NCBI GenBank assembly: GCA_030041375.1
Contig: JASHOA010000078.1
Span: 1 to 54,739, forward strand
DNA length: 54,739 bases
Direction of reading: 5' to 3'
DNA from: Acetobacteraceae bacterium
GTDB taxonomy: Bacteria > Pseudomonadota > Alphaproteobacteria > Acetobacterales > Acetobacteraceae
Below the pieces are notes generated by a model, which worked only from the letters and a program-made list of their open reading frames with translations, searched no databases and was not told the origin of the DNA. This document shows positions 8,315 to 16,825 of the stretch, in pieces (within the stretch, counting starts at the first letter, position 1; each line of letters starts with the position of its first letter). The translations under genes and the position numbers were made by a program.

Positions 8315-9201
8315 CCCGGCGCGCCAGCCTGACGAGCGTCGCGTTGCTCTCCCTGGCGCTGAGCGTGCCGGCATTCGCGGTGGAATATCCGAAGGCGGGA
8401 AGCCTCGACGGCCGCATCCGCTACGTGCCGTACGAAGCCGGGAATGTCGTCGATATCTGGACCGCACCGGGCGCGGCGATGGCGATCGAGTTCGCGCCCA
8501 CGGAAGTCGTCCAGCAGGTGGTCGAGAGCGACAGCGCGTACCTCCAGGCGAAGCCCGCCGGCAACTTCGTCTTCTTCAAGCCGATGGGGATCCTCTCTGC
8601 GCAGCCGGTGCTGATCGTGACCAGAAGGGCGGACGGGTCGCTCAGGCGCTACACCTTCCAGTTCGAGACGGTGCAGAGCAAGCTCGGTGCCGGCGCCAAC
8701 GTCGATTACACGGTCGTCTTCACCTATCCGGAAGATGCGGAGAAAGAGCGCCTGGCAGCTGCCGGCGCAGCCGCGGCCAAGGCCGAAAGCAAGGCGGCAC
8801 GAGCGCGCCTCGCGGAAGTCACGAACGGCATGAAAACCGGTGCGGTCACTCTCGCCGGCGGGGGCCACAATTATCGCTACGTCGCCCGCGGCGACCGCTC
8901 ACTCGCGCCTGCCGAGGTCTCCGACGACGGCTACAGCACGGTGTTCGTTTTCCCCGGCAACGAGCGCATCCCGGCGATCTTCCGGATCGATCCGGACGGC
9001 AAGGAAGCGGTTGCGGAGACTTCGGTGCACGGAGATGCCGTGGTTGCCACCGGCACGGCGCGCGAGTGGATACTGCGCGACGGCCGCACCGTGCTCGATG
9101 TCTACGATCTCTCTTACAATCCGATTGGCAGCACGCCGGGAACACACACGATCAGTCCCGGCGTAGTGCGGACGCTGCGGGAGTCCGGCAATGCCGGGTG
9201 A
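8311..9201 (+). CDS. virB9: VirB9-like outer-membrane complex protein
   Basis: 296 residues with a Sec signal (SLTSVALLSLALSVPAFA) and two VirB9/TrbG beta domains. The N-terminal one carries RIRYVPYEAGNVVDIWTAPG and the C-terminal one carries NYRYVARGDRSLAPAEVSDD and REWILRDGRTVLDVYDLSYN. A Lys/Ala-rich linker lies near residues 145-175. With VirB7 and VirB10 it forms the outer-membrane core ring. It overlaps virB10 by 11 bases. Confidence 0.93.
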   Translation: MTRRASLTSVALLSLALSVPAFAVEYPKAGSLDGRIRYVPYEAGNVVDIWTAPGAAMAIEFAPTEVVQQVVESDSAYLQAKPAGNFVFFKPMGILSAQPVLIVTRRADGSLRRYTFQFETVQSKLGAGANVDYTVVFTYPEDAEKERLAAAGAAAAKAESKAARARLAEVTNGMKTGAVTLAGGGHNYRYVARGDRSLAPAEVSDDGYSTVFVFPGNERIPAIFRIDPDGKEAVAETSVHGDAVVATGTAREWILRDGRTVLDVYDLSYNPIGSTPGTHTISPGVVRTLRESGNAG

Positions 9202-10321
9202 GTCGCAGAGTCCGCCCTGGGGGCGGCCGGCAGGTGAAGCCGCTCCGGTTCAGAATGACGTCTCGGCGGTCGGTGCCGGCCGTGCCTTTGCAACGGCCGG
9301 CCAGAGGGTTGGATTCCTGATCGCAGGCTCAGTGCTCGCGTTCGGCGCGATCTTTCTTTTCGGGTGGCCGGGGCATCATCAAGCGAATCAGCCAACGCCC
9401 GAGAATGGTGCGACCGGCACCGGCAGTATCGGGCGCAGCTTCGAAGCGCCGCGCGCAGGGCCGCCGCCAGCCTACCCGGCGGCGGGTACGCAGTCGCCGC
9501 CAGTGCCGCATGGATCGCCGTTCCTGGCCGGGATGCTTCCGGTCCATCAGGAAAGCCCGGCCGAGAAGGCGCTGAATGCGCCGCTGTTCGCTTACAGTGC
9601 CGGCACCATGGTTTCGCCAGGGCCCGCATCTCCGGAGGCCTCCGTTACCGTGAACGGCGCGGGTCAGCCGGCCTCGCGGGACCCTCTGGCGAAACGTCTC
9701 ACCTCCACGAGCCTTGAGGCGACCTATGCGAGCTTGCTCGCGCATCCGAACCTGACCATCCCCGCCGGCACACTCATCCCCTGCACTTTGCAGACCGCGA
9801 TCGACAGCGGGCTGCCCGGGTTCGTGACGTGCGTGCTGCCGGAGGCGGTGCGGGGCGCGACCGGCGCGGTGACTCTGCTCGATCGTGGAACGAAGGTACT
9901 GGGAGAAATCCAGTCCGGACTCGTGCGCGGCGAGGATCGCCTCTTCATTCTCTGGACCGAGGCGCGCACGCCCGAGGGCGTGGTGATCAGCCTGGCCTCG
10001 CCGGCGGCGGGTCCGTTGGGAAAGGCAGGGGTGTCCGGTGCCGTCGATGACCATTTCTGGCAGCGCTTCGGTGCGGCGCTGATGTTCACCATCCTCGGCG
10101 GCAGCCTGCAGGCCGGCGCGAACGCCGTGCAGAACGGCACCGGCAACACCTACTTCCAGTATTTCGTGCCGGCGGCAGGCCAGGTCGCGAATACTTCGCT
10201 TGAAGCCCAGATCAACATCCCCCCGACCCTGAAAAAGAACCAGGGCGACAGCGTCTCGATCTTCGTCGCCCGCGACCTGAATTTTTCCGACGTCTACAAG
10301 CTGGAAACCACCGCGCGATGA
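9191..10321 (+). CDS. virB10: VirB10-like envelope-spanning core protein
   Basis: 376 residues. A cytoplasmic N-terminus precedes one transmembrane helix at about 41-60 (VGFLIAGSVLAFGAIFLFGW), a Pro-rich periplasmic linker and the C-terminal VirB10/TrbI barrel (IPAGTLIPCTLQTAIDSGLP, GFVTCVLPEAVRG, SVSIFVARDLNFSDVY). VirB10 links both membranes and transmits ATP-dependent conformational change. The stop overlaps the next start (ATGA). Confidence 0.93.
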   Translation: MPGESQSPPWGRPAGEAAPVQNDVSAVGAGRAFATAGQRVGFLIAGSVLAFGAIFLFGWPGHHQANQPTPENGATGTGSIGRSFEAPRAGPPPAYPAAGTQSPPVPHGSPFLAGMLPVHQESPAEKALNAPLFAYSAGTMVSPGPASPEASVTVNGAGQPASRDPLAKRLTSTSLEATYASLLAHPNLTIPAGTLIPCTLQTAIDSGLPGFVTCVLPEAVRGATGAVTLLDRGTKVLGEIQSGLVRGEDRLFILWTEARTPEGVVISLASPAAGPLGKAGVSGAVDDHFWQRFGAALMFTILGGSLQAGANAVQNGTGNTYFQYFVPAAGQVANTSLEAQINIPPTLKKNQGDSVSIFVARDLNFSDVYKLETTAR

Positions 10322-10698
10322 ACGCGGAGCCGGCGCCCGGGACCCGCACAGAACGCCTCGCGGCACACACGCTGCAGGACCTCAGGCGCATCGAGACATG
10401 GCTTGCCTGGTTCTGCCTCGACGTGCGGCCGGGCTCGGTGACGGAGCGGGAGAGACGGAAGAACCGTGAGGAGTTCCTGTGGGCGACGCATGAGCTCACC
10501 GGCTTCTGCGTTCTCTTCACCGCTGCCGTGATCTTCCTGGAAGCTCTCGTGGCCCGGTTGTCAGCAGAGGTGGGCCTGCCTCATCCCTACGGCGCTTCGT
10601 GGCTGGTAGCACTTCCGGTGCTCGGAGTGTGGGGTCTGAAGGCCAGCCAGGTCGTCATGAACCGCCGGCGGCGGAAGATCTGGCGAGGCACATGGTGA
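10318..10698 (+). CDS. Unknown two-helix membrane protein in the T4SS operon
   Basis: 126 residues and not a canonical VirB component. An N-terminal amphipathic region (RTERLAAHTLQDLRRIETWL) is followed by two transmembrane helices at about 55-75 (ELTGFCVLFTAAVIFLEALV) and 88-108 (SWLVALPVLGVWGLKASQVV) and a basic tail (NRRRRKIWRG). It overlaps virB10 (ATGA) and virB11 (TGATG), so it is firmly in the operon. It may be a membrane adaptor for VirB11 or VirD4; that is inference. Confidence 0.7.
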   Translation: MNAEPAPGTRTERLAAHTLQDLRRIETWLAWFCLDVRPGSVTERERRKNREEFLWATHELTGFCVLFTAAVIFLEALVARLSAEVGLPHPYGASWLVALPVLGVWGLKASQVVMNRRRRKIWRGTW

Positions 10699-11759
10699 TG
10701 AGCGTGCTTGCGGAGCCGGTTCGCATCGAAAGCCCGGCCGCACCGCTGTTGCGGTTCCTGCTCGCCCCGATCGGAGAGTGGCTTGCCGATCCGGCAACCG
10801 AGGAGATCGCGATCAATCGCCCTGGCGAGGCCTGGGTGCGGCAGCGGGGCCGTTTCGAGCAGCATGACGTTTCCCTCGATCTCGGTGCGCTCGAGGACAT
10901 CGCCGTCCTGGCCGGCTCGCTGAGACGACAGGAAGTCGGCCCGGCGAGCCCACTCTGCTCGACCGAGCTGCCGGAAGGCGAGCGGCTGCAGATTTGCATA
11001 CCGCCTGTGGTGCCGCACGGCACGGTGAGTCTCACCATCCGTAAGCCGGGTGGCTCGGTGGCGCCGATCTCCTCGGTCAGGGGACGCTACCAGCTCGACG
11101 GCTGGAACCGGTGGAAGCGCTGTAAGGAGCAGCGCGACCACGGCCCCTTGCTCGCCTTGTTCGACGCCGGCGAGATCGAGGGGTTTCTCGCGGCAGCCGT
11201 GCGGGCACGGCTGACCATCCTGCTCTGCGGTGCGACCGGCAGCGGCAAGACCACGATGTCGAAGACGCTGATCGCGGCGATCGATCCGGCAGAGCGGATC
11301 ATCACCATCGAGGACACTCTGGAGCTCGTGGTGTCGCAGCCGAATCACGTCCGGCTGGTCTACAGCAAGGACGGCCTGTCTGCCGCAAACATCGGCCCGG
11401 AGCATCTCTTGCAGGCAAGTCTCAGGATGCGTCCGGACCGGGTGCTGTTGCAGGAACTCCGCGACGACGCGGCCTGGACCTACGTGAACGAAGTGGTCAG
11501 CGGACATCCCGGATCCATCACCACTATCCACGGCGCGCACGCCGACCAGGCGTTCAAGCGCCTGTTCGCTCTGGTGAAAGGCTCGGCCAAGGGCGCGCAG
11601 TGGGATGACCGGACCCTCTGCGAGCTGCTCGCTTCGGCGGTCGATCTGATCATCCCGTTCCGCAACGACGGCTCCGTTTACGGGATCGGTGAGGTCTGGT
11701 TTGCCGCCGACGCGGCCCGCCGCGGCGAGACCGCCTCTGATCTTTTGCGGGAGTTCTGA
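10698..11759 (+). CDS. virB11: VirB11 traffic ATPase
   Basis: 353 residues; an ATG two codons earlier at 10692 is possible. Motifs of the VirB11/GspE family are complete: Walker A GATGSGKTT (about residues 178-186), Asp box ITIEDTLELV, Walker B region RPDRVLLQELRD and the His box SGHPGSITTIHG. It forms a cytoplasmic hexamer that switches the channel between pilus assembly and DNA transfer. It starts on the upstream stop (TGATG) and ends on the virD4 start in the same way. Confidence 0.93.
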   Translation: MSVLAEPVRIESPAAPLLRFLLAPIGEWLADPATEEIAINRPGEAWVRQRGRFEQHDVSLDLGALEDIAVLAGSLRRQEVGPASPLCSTELPEGERLQICIPPVVPHGTVSLTIRKPGGSVAPISSVRGRYQLDGWNRWKRCKEQRDHGPLLALFDAGEIEGFLAAAVRARLTILLCGATGSGKTTMSKTLIAAIDPAERIITIEDTLELVVSQPNHVRLVYSKDGLSAANIGPEHLLQASLRMRPDRVLLQELRDDAAWTYVNEVVSGHPGSITTIHGAHADQAFKRLFALVKGSAKGAQWDDRTLCELLASAVDLIIPFRNDGSVYGIGEVWFAADAARRGETASDLLREF

Positions 11760-13600
11760 TGCGCGCACTCCTCACGATTCGTCTCTGCGCCCTTCTCGCG
11801 TTCTGCCTCGGCTCGTTCACGGTGATCGCCTCGCTGATCTTCCTCATCGGCACCGGACTGATCGGGGATTTCGCGCATCCGTTCTGGCAATGGTGGCTCT
11901 ACCTCTTCGAGATGAGCGGCAACGCGACGGTACGACATTGGCTGGTCGGCAGCGCGGTTCCCGCCTCGGCACTCCCGCTCGCGGTCGGCCTGACCGTGGC
12001 GATGCGCGGCCGGCACGTCCAGGGCTGGACGCTCAGGCGCGATCATCCGGCGGCGAAGCCGGTCAACGGTCCGATCCGCAGCCCGACCGACAATCACGGC
12101 CATGCCCGCTGGATGACGCTCGCCGAGGCGCAGGAACTCTGGCCCGGGCCTGACCCCAAGTTCGGCGGGGTCGTGGTCGGCGAGGCCTACCTCGTGCATG
12201 AGGATGCTCTCGCCGGCGTGCGGTTCCGCCCCGGAAATCCCAAGACCTGGGGGCAGGGCGGCAAGGCGCCTCTGCTGATCGATCGCTGCGATCAGGGCCC
12301 GACGCACAGCCTCCTGATTGCAGGCTCGGGCTCCTATAAGACGACGAGCGCGGTCTCGACGTTGTTGATGTGGACCGGCTCGGCCGTGGTGCTTGACCCC
12401 TCGACTGAGCTCGGGCCGATGCTGCGCGAGGCACGCGAAGCCATGGGGCATCGGGTCTTCGAGCTTCATCCCGGCACCGCCGATCGGATCGGCTTCAACG
12501 TGCTGGACTGGATCGACATCATTTCTCCGGAGGCTGAGGCGGACATCCGGGCCGTGGTCGAGTGGATCTGCGGCACCGTACGGGGCACCGACTCCAACGC
12601 CGAATTCTTCAACAAGCGCGGCAAGCGGCTTGTCACCTGCCTGCTCGCGCACATGCTCTGGGATGAGAGCCTGGCGCCGGAGCACAAGACGCTCCGGACT
12701 CTGCGCGCGGCAATCGCTTCATCCGAGGACAACGTGCGACGGCTGCTCACGAAGATCCACCGCTTCTCCCAGAGCCGGCTCGCACGGGACCTCGCCGGCG
12801 GTCTCAAGGATATCGTGCCGGAAACATTCTCGGGCATTTACACGAACGCGGACGAAGCGACCGAATGGCTGGCGACAGAGGCCTACAGCGCCCTGGTCTC
12901 CGGCTCTTCGTTTCGGAGCGCAGACGTCGCCGCAGGCAAGACCGCCGTGTTCGTCTGCATCCCGCTGAAAGCGCTGGAAACTTCCCCCGCAGTTGCGCGC
13001 ACGATTATCGGTGCCCTGCTCAATGCCGCCTATGAAGCGAACGGCAACGTGCAGGGCCGCATCCTCTACCTGCTGGACGAGGTGTTCCGTCTCGGGCCGA
13101 TGAAGGTCATCACGACGGCGCGCGATGCCGGCCGGAAGTACGGGATCACCTTGCAGCTTCTCTACCAGTCGGTCGGACAGATCATCGAGCAGTGGGGCCC
13201 CGAGGGAAAGCGCAGCTGGTACGACAGCGTGTCCTGGCGTTCCTATGCAGCCGTTAAGGATGAAGAAACGGCGCGGGAACTCGCCGCCACGGTCGGTGAA
13301 TACGGCGTGCTGGCATGGTCGGAAGGCGACAACAAGGGGAAGCATTTTCGGGGGTTCGACTTCGGCTCGCGCTCGCGCGGCGAAAGCCGCAACTACCATG
13401 AGGTGAAGCGGCTGCTGATCCGCCCGGAGGAACTGATGCACGACACACGGGAGGATGACCAGTTCATCGTGCCGAAGACCGGCCGGCGGTTCCGTTGCGG
13501 CAGGGCGATCTACTTCCGCCGGCCCGAGTTCGTACGCTGGGTAAAGAGAAGCCGGTTTGCCGGAGAACCGAAGGGACCGGAGACGCCGAATGGGAAATGA
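11759..13600 (+). CDS. virD4: VirD4-type coupling protein
   Basis: 613 residues. Two N-terminal transmembrane helices (LLAFCLGSFTVIASLIFLIG and VGSAVPASALPLAVGLTVAM) anchor a TraG/VirD4 ATPase. Walker A is IAGSGSYKTTSA at about 187, with Walker B LYLLDEVFRLG at about 436 followed by TLQLLYQSVGQI. It brings the relaxase-DNA complex to the VirB channel. As the last core gene of the operon it completes the set needed for conjugation. Confidence 0.93.
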   Translation: MRALLTIRLCALLAFCLGSFTVIASLIFLIGTGLIGDFAHPFWQWWLYLFEMSGNATVRHWLVGSAVPASALPLAVGLTVAMRGRHVQGWTLRRDHPAAKPVNGPIRSPTDNHGHARWMTLAEAQELWPGPDPKFGGVVVGEAYLVHEDALAGVRFRPGNPKTWGQGGKAPLLIDRCDQGPTHSLLIAGSGSYKTTSAVSTLLMWTGSAVVLDPSTELGPMLREAREAMGHRVFELHPGTADRIGFNVLDWIDIISPEAEADIRAVVEWICGTVRGTDSNAEFFNKRGKRLVTCLLAHMLWDESLAPEHKTLRTLRAAIASSEDNVRRLLTKIHRFSQSRLARDLAGGLKDIVPETFSGIYTNADEATEWLATEAYSALVSGSSFRSADVAAGKTAVFVCIPLKALETSPAVARTIIGALLNAAYEANGNVQGRILYLLDEVFRLGPMKVITTARDAGRKYGITLQLLYQSVGQIIEQWGPEGKRSWYDSVSWRSYAAVKDEETARELAATVGEYGVLAWSEGDNKGKHFRGFDFGSRSRGESRNYHEVKRLLIRPEELMHDTREDDQFIVPKTGRRFRCGRAIYFRRPEFVRWVKRSRFAGEPKGPETPNGK

Positions 13601-13835
13601 CCGTGCTGCCGAGGCGGACAGGATTGCGGCGGCCTATTGGGCCTCCGTCACCCGGTTGGGTGAAAAGGCCGGGGTTTCGGACTCCGTGGTCACGGAGCAG
13701 GCGGAGGCTGAGGCGCGGCGCACACTTGCAACTGAGCAGACGCAGGAGGCCGAACGAGCCGGATCGGCCGATAGTGATGAAACGAAGCGGCGGGCGAAAG
13801 CAGCCCTCCGGCCCCGCCTGCGTCCACGGTTGTAG
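13590..13835 (+). CDS. Small hypothetical protein after virD4
   Basis: 81 residues from an ATG 11 bases inside the end of virD4. The sequence is Ala/Glu/Arg-rich and probably helical (AAEADRIAAAYWASVTRLGE, then EAEARRTLATEQTQEAERAG) with a basic tail. No family recognised. The overlap with virD4 supports it being the last translated frame of the T4SS operon. It could be a small transfer accessory protein, but no function can be assigned. Confidence 0.5.
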   Translation: MGNDRAAEADRIAAAYWASVTRLGEKAGVSDSVVTEQAEAEARRTLATEQTQEAERAGSADSDETKRRAKAALRPRLRPRL

Positions 13836-13852
13836 CCAAGGGGAGGCGAGGG

Positions 13853-13909
13853 ATGCGTTACCTGCTTCGTGCGGTTCGTCTTGATCTGGGCTGCGGGACC
13901 CACCCGTGA
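13853..13909 (+). CDS. Possible 18-residue leader peptide
   Basis: An 18-codon frame (MRYLLRAVRLDLGCGTHP) with a strong ribosome site (GGGGAGGCGAGGG). Its TGA overlaps the GTG start of the next gene. Such an arrangement can couple translation of a gene lacking its own good ribosome site. There is no protein-level evidence. Confidence 0.3.
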   Translation: MRYLLRAVRLDLGCGTHP

Positions 13910-14250
13910 GCGACATTCTCGTGGTGACGACCGACGAGGTGGCGAATGCGCGAATTGCACGGGTCATAGGGACCGTCTTCGGCACTTCTATCCGCAGCCG
14001 CTCGGCACTCGGCAACGCCTTCGGTAACATGCGCGCAGCCTTCGGCGGGGGTCAGTCGGGATACGTCAAGCTGATGAACGACACCCGCGCCGAAGCGATC
14101 TCCGCGCTCAAGGAGCAGGCAGCCGCCTCTGGAGCGAACGCCGTCGTCGCCATGCGCTTCGATTCGGGAGAATTCGACAGCGGACGCGGGCAAAGCATGG
14201 CCGAGATCACCGCCTACGGAACGGCGGTGATCCTGGAACCGATTGGCTGA
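13906..14250 (+). CDS. YbjQ/UPF0145 family protein
   Basis: 114 residues from a GTG start. It shows the family's features: an N-terminal strand (ILVVTTDEVANARIARVIGT), a central basic/Gly region, then helix EAISALKEQAAASGANAVVA and MRFDSGEF. YbjQ-type proteins are small pentamer-forming proteins of unknown function, sometimes called heavy-metal-binding. It follows the T4SS operon with a small gap and may be cargo. Confidence 0.75.
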   Translation: MSDILVVTTDEVANARIARVIGTVFGTSIRSRSALGNAFGNMRAAFGGGQSGYVKLMNDTRAEAISALKEQAAASGANAVVAMRFDSGEFDSGRGQSMAEITAYGTAVILEPIG

Positions 14251-14411
14251 AGCACGTGCCGGCAGAAAGTGTTACGGCAGGACGTTTCCGGGGTTCGCTG
14301 CGTTCGGCGGCGTCGCTCCTTCGGGGCGATGACGATCCGTGACGCCCTGGTGGCGTTATTCCTGCCGAATACTGCGGGCCGATGGTCAGAGCCTCGGGTC
14401 CTCGGCCCGGC
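14251..14411. other. Intergenic, no gene seen
   Basis: No gene or clear terminator was found between the ybjQ-like gene and the brnTA control region. Confidence 0.5.
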
Positions 14412-14445
14412 TTGACTATCTCCACACTTGTATCTACATAGTCAA
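14412..14445 (+). promoter_or_regulatory. Probable brnTA promoter with inverted repeat
   Basis: TTGACTAT (14412-14419) and ATAGTCAA (14438-14445) form a perfect 8-bp inverted repeat. The left arm contains a -35-like TTGACT, and the right arm runs into the A of the brnT start codon. BrnA antitoxins are known to autorepress with BrnT, so this is a likely operator. The promoter call is inference. Confidence 0.5.
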
Positions 14446-14720
14446 TGATCTTCGAATGGGATGAGGCGAAGCGGGAAAAGGTGCTGCGCCAGCGAGGTAT
14501 CGATTTTCGTGATCTCGCCGCTTCCCTCTTCGATGGTCGTCCAGTCGTCAGTGTTCCTTCGTCGCATGGCGGCGAGGAGCGCCTCATCACGATCGGGCTG
14601 GTGAACGAACGCATGTTTGCCGTGGTGTGGACCTGGCGAGGAGAGGCGATACGGATCATCACGGCGCGAAGGGCAAGAGATGGCGAGGAAAGAGCGTATC
14701 GCGCACTACACGGCCAATGA
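14445..14720 (+). CDS. brnT: BrnT-family ribonuclease toxin
   Basis: 91 residues and full length. It carries BrnT (DUF497) signatures: an N-terminal FEWDEAKREKVLRQRGIDF, DLAASLFDG, then RLITIGLVNERMFAVVWTWR and IRIITARRARDGEERAY. BrnT is a RelE-fold toxin that cleaves RNA and is neutralised by BrnA. The toxin comes first and overlaps the antitoxin by 41 bases, the usual order for this pair. Confidence 0.9.
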   Translation: MIFEWDEAKREKVLRQRGIDFRDLAASLFDGRPVVSVPSSHGGEERLITIGLVNERMFAVVWTWRGEAIRIITARRARDGEERAYRALHGQ

Positions 14721-15009
14721 GCTGAAAGCCATGGCCAAGCGCGGTCGATCGCGTACTGACTGGGCGAGAGTCGATCGCACGACGCCTGAGGAGATCGAGA
14801 GGCAGGCAGCAGAGGACGATGCGGAGCTGCCCGCGGACTGGAAGGATTCGGCGACTCTGGGTTTGCCACCCCGGAAACAAGCGGTAAACATACGCTTGGA
14901 TGAGGACGTTCTCGCATGGTTCAAGCGGCTCGGGCCAGGCTATCAGACGCGGATCAATGCGGTCCTGCGATCCTTCGTAAGGAGCCGCCGCACCAAGGAG
15001 CGCGTCTGA
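14680..15009 (+). CDS. brnA: BrnA-family antitoxin
   Basis: 109 residues. The N-terminus (IAHYTANELKAMAKRGRSRT followed by DWARVD) is the BrnT-binding part. The C-terminal DUF4415/ribbon-helix-helix part (VNIRLDEDVLAWFKRLGPGY, then QTRINAVLRSFV) binds DNA. It should neutralise BrnT and repress the operon through the inverted repeat upstream of brnT. GGGCAAGAG precedes its ATG inside the brnT gene. Confidence 0.9.
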   Translation: MARKERIAHYTANELKAMAKRGRSRTDWARVDRTTPEEIERQAAEDDAELPADWKDSATLGLPPRKQAVNIRLDEDVLAWFKRLGPGYQTRINAVLRSFVRSRRTKERV

Positions 15010-15153
15010 CCTCACGGCAGCAGATGACGGCCTGGCCATGGCCAAGCTCCTTGGCCGCATCAAACGGAGGTTGAGCCAGGACGAGGTTGAGCGAACCAGA
15101 TTTTGACAGGGATGCGCCCATCCTCTCGGCCGTATCGAGAAGGATATCCTGCA

Positions 15154-15534
15154 ATGCACCACTCGCGTTTATGCGCCATTCTGATCGACTGTAAGACCTC
15201 TGATGTAGACGAGGCTGCCGCCTTCTGGGCCGAAGCGCTGGGCCGACCGGTCGACCCCAGCCATCCGAGCAGCCACGGTAATTACCGCATGCTGAAAACC
15301 CCGCCCGACGAGCCCATCGTGGAGATCCAGCGCGTCGACCACGAAAGCCGCGTCCATATAGACATCGAGACCGACGACATCCCTGCCGAAGTGAGGCGCC
15401 TCGAAAAACTTGGCGCCAAGGTGGTGAACGAGCTGAAGCGTTGGGTGGTGATGCTGGCGCCAACCGGCCAGCGCTTCTGTGTCGTTCGGGTGCAGCGCCC
15501 CGGCTTTCCGAAGAACGCCAACCGCTGGGACTAG
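15154..15534 (+). CDS. VOC-superfamily (glyoxalase-like) protein
   Basis: 126 residues. It has a betaalphabetabetabeta VOC fold pattern: CAILIDCKTSDVDEAAAFWA, EALGRPVDPSHPSSHGNYRM, RVHIDIETDDIPAEVRRLEK, then WVVMLAPTGQRFCVV. His and Glu positions typical of metal-binding VOC proteins (HIDIE) are present. The substrate is unknown; members include dioxygenases, glyoxalases and resistance proteins. AAGGAT precedes the ATG at 15154. Confidence 0.75.
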   Translation: MHHSRLCAILIDCKTSDVDEAAAFWAEALGRPVDPSHPSSHGNYRMLKTPPDEPIVEIQRVDHESRVHIDIETDDIPAEVRRLEKLGAKVVNELKRWVVMLAPTGQRFCVVRVQRPGFPKNANRWD

Positions 15535-15709
15535 AAAATATCCCGTGCGATGTGCGGAGGAGCCTCTCGTGTGCCCTCTCAACTGGGCATCGTTTTTGGG
15601 CTCCTCGTTCGCGGCGTGCCCAATCACATCGGTACTGGCGCTGCGGCTCCCACTTTGGCAGAGTGCATAGCGCGGCCCCTGGCGGGTACCATGGAAGCGA
15701 GTTAGTTGA

Positions 15710-16141
15710 ATGGATAGTCTCTACGAGAGCGACATTCTTGCCTGGTCGGAGCAGCAGGCGTGGTTGTTGCGCGATCACGCGGCCGGCCGCGAAACTAACG
15801 ATGCCGAGATCGACTGGCCGAACATTGTGGAGGAAATCGAGAGTGTGGGCCGGGAACAATTGCACGCGGTCGAATCCCTGCTCACGCAGGCGATGCTCCA
15901 CTTGCTCAAGGCAGAGGCGTGGCCTCTCGTGCGCGATGCGCCCTCCTGGCGGGCCGAAGCGATCCGGGTCCGTGCCGACGCGCGGCGGCGCTTCGCACCT
16001 TCGATGCGGCAGAAGATCGACCTCGCCGGTCTCTACGCCGACGCGCTCCACGCTCTGCCCGAGAAGCTCGACGACCAGGCGCCGTTGCCGGTGCCGGAAG
16101 TCTGCCCCGTCACGCTCGACGAGCTGCTGGCGGTGCCCTGA
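15710..16141 (+). CDS. DUF29-family protein
   Basis: 143 residues typical of DUF29: an N-terminal YESDILAWSEQQAWLLRDHA, the conserved IDWPNIVEEIESVGREQ and LLTQAMLHLLKAEAWP, and a C-terminal CPVTLDELLA. DUF29 proteins are common in alphaproteobacteria and cyanobacteria, often near toxin-antitoxin or restriction genes. The function is unknown. About 170 bases upstream show no gene. Confidence 0.8.
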   Translation: MDSLYESDILAWSEQQAWLLRDHAAGRETNDAEIDWPNIVEEIESVGREQLHAVESLLTQAMLHLLKAEAWPLVRDAPSWRAEAIRVRADARRRFAPSMRQKIDLAGLYADALHALPEKLDDQAPLPVPEVCPVTLDELLAVP

Positions 16142-16210
16142 ATGCGACGCTAGCTTGACGCCCTCCGTGCCGGGAGTGACCAAGCGACGGACCTGTGCAA
16201 GAGTTTCGTC

Positions 16211-16792
16211 ATGACCGCGGTGCTCAAGATCCCCATCCGAATGACGGTCGCGGAGTTCCTGGCCTGGGACCCGCCGGGCGGACAGACGTGGCAGCTCGTC
16301 GACGGTGAGCCGCAAGCGATGGCGCCGGCAAACCGGGCGCATGGGGCAATACAAGCGGAACTCAGTGGTCTGATTCGGGAGCATTTAAGGGAGCGGGGCA
16401 GTCCGTGCAGCGTCGTGGTAACGCCGGGGGTGATTCCGCACGTCCAGTCGGACACCAATATGCGGGTACCCGATCTCGCGGTAACCTGCTCGGGTTACGA
16501 GAACGAAGAGACCGCACTCACCGATCCGGTGTTGCTGATCGAGATCCTCTCGCGGAGCAACCAAGCCGAGACTTGGGCCAACGTGTGGGCGCATACGACT
16601 ATCCCGAGCGTGCAGGAAATTCTTATCGTGAGGACGGCGGCCATCGGCGCAGAACTTTTGCGCCGCAATGCGGATGGAGCCTGGCCGAAGCAGCCGACCA
16701 CGATTGAGAGTGGGGATCTGACGCTCCAAAGCATACACTTCCGGCTCCCGTTGACCGCGCTCTACCGGACGACGCGGCTGGCACGTTCGTAG
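16211..16792 (+). CDS. Uma2-family putative nuclease, copy 1
   Basis: 193 residues of the Uma2/DUF820 family, a PD-(D/E)XK fold. It has MTVAEFLAWDPPGG, a YENEE-type acidic region, the catalytic-like stretch MRVPDLAVTC, then PVLLIEILSRSNQ (E-x-L in place of E-x-K). The cellular substrate of Uma2 proteins is unknown. A paralogue, similar along its whole length, lies at 21243-21827 in the same orientation, and the flanks are also similar. Confidence 0.82.
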   Translation: MTAVLKIPIRMTVAEFLAWDPPGGQTWQLVDGEPQAMAPANRAHGAIQAELSGLIREHLRERGSPCSVVVTPGVIPHVQSDTNMRVPDLAVTCSGYENEETALTDPVLLIEILSRSNQAETWANVWAHTTIPSVQEILIVRTAAIGAELLRRNADGAWPKQPTTIESGDLTLQSIHFRLPLTALYRTTRLARS

Positions 16793-16794
16793 TT

Positions 16795-16819
16795 GCCTCG
16801 GCCCGATGGGGGGCGAGGC
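16795..16819. terminator. Hairpin after Uma2 copy 1
   Basis: GCCTCGGCCC and GGGGGGCGAGGC pair imperfectly around GAT. The same hairpin follows the second Uma2 copy at 21830-21854, where it sits between convergent genes. There is no strong T tract, so a terminator function is likely but not certain. Confidence 0.45.
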
Positions 16820-16825
16820 CTTCGG

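Noticed and set aside
14954-16384. A 476-codon open frame on the reverse strand
   Set aside because: It lies opposite the VOC, DUF29 and Uma2 genes, has no recognisable domain and no good start. It is a shadow caused by high GC.
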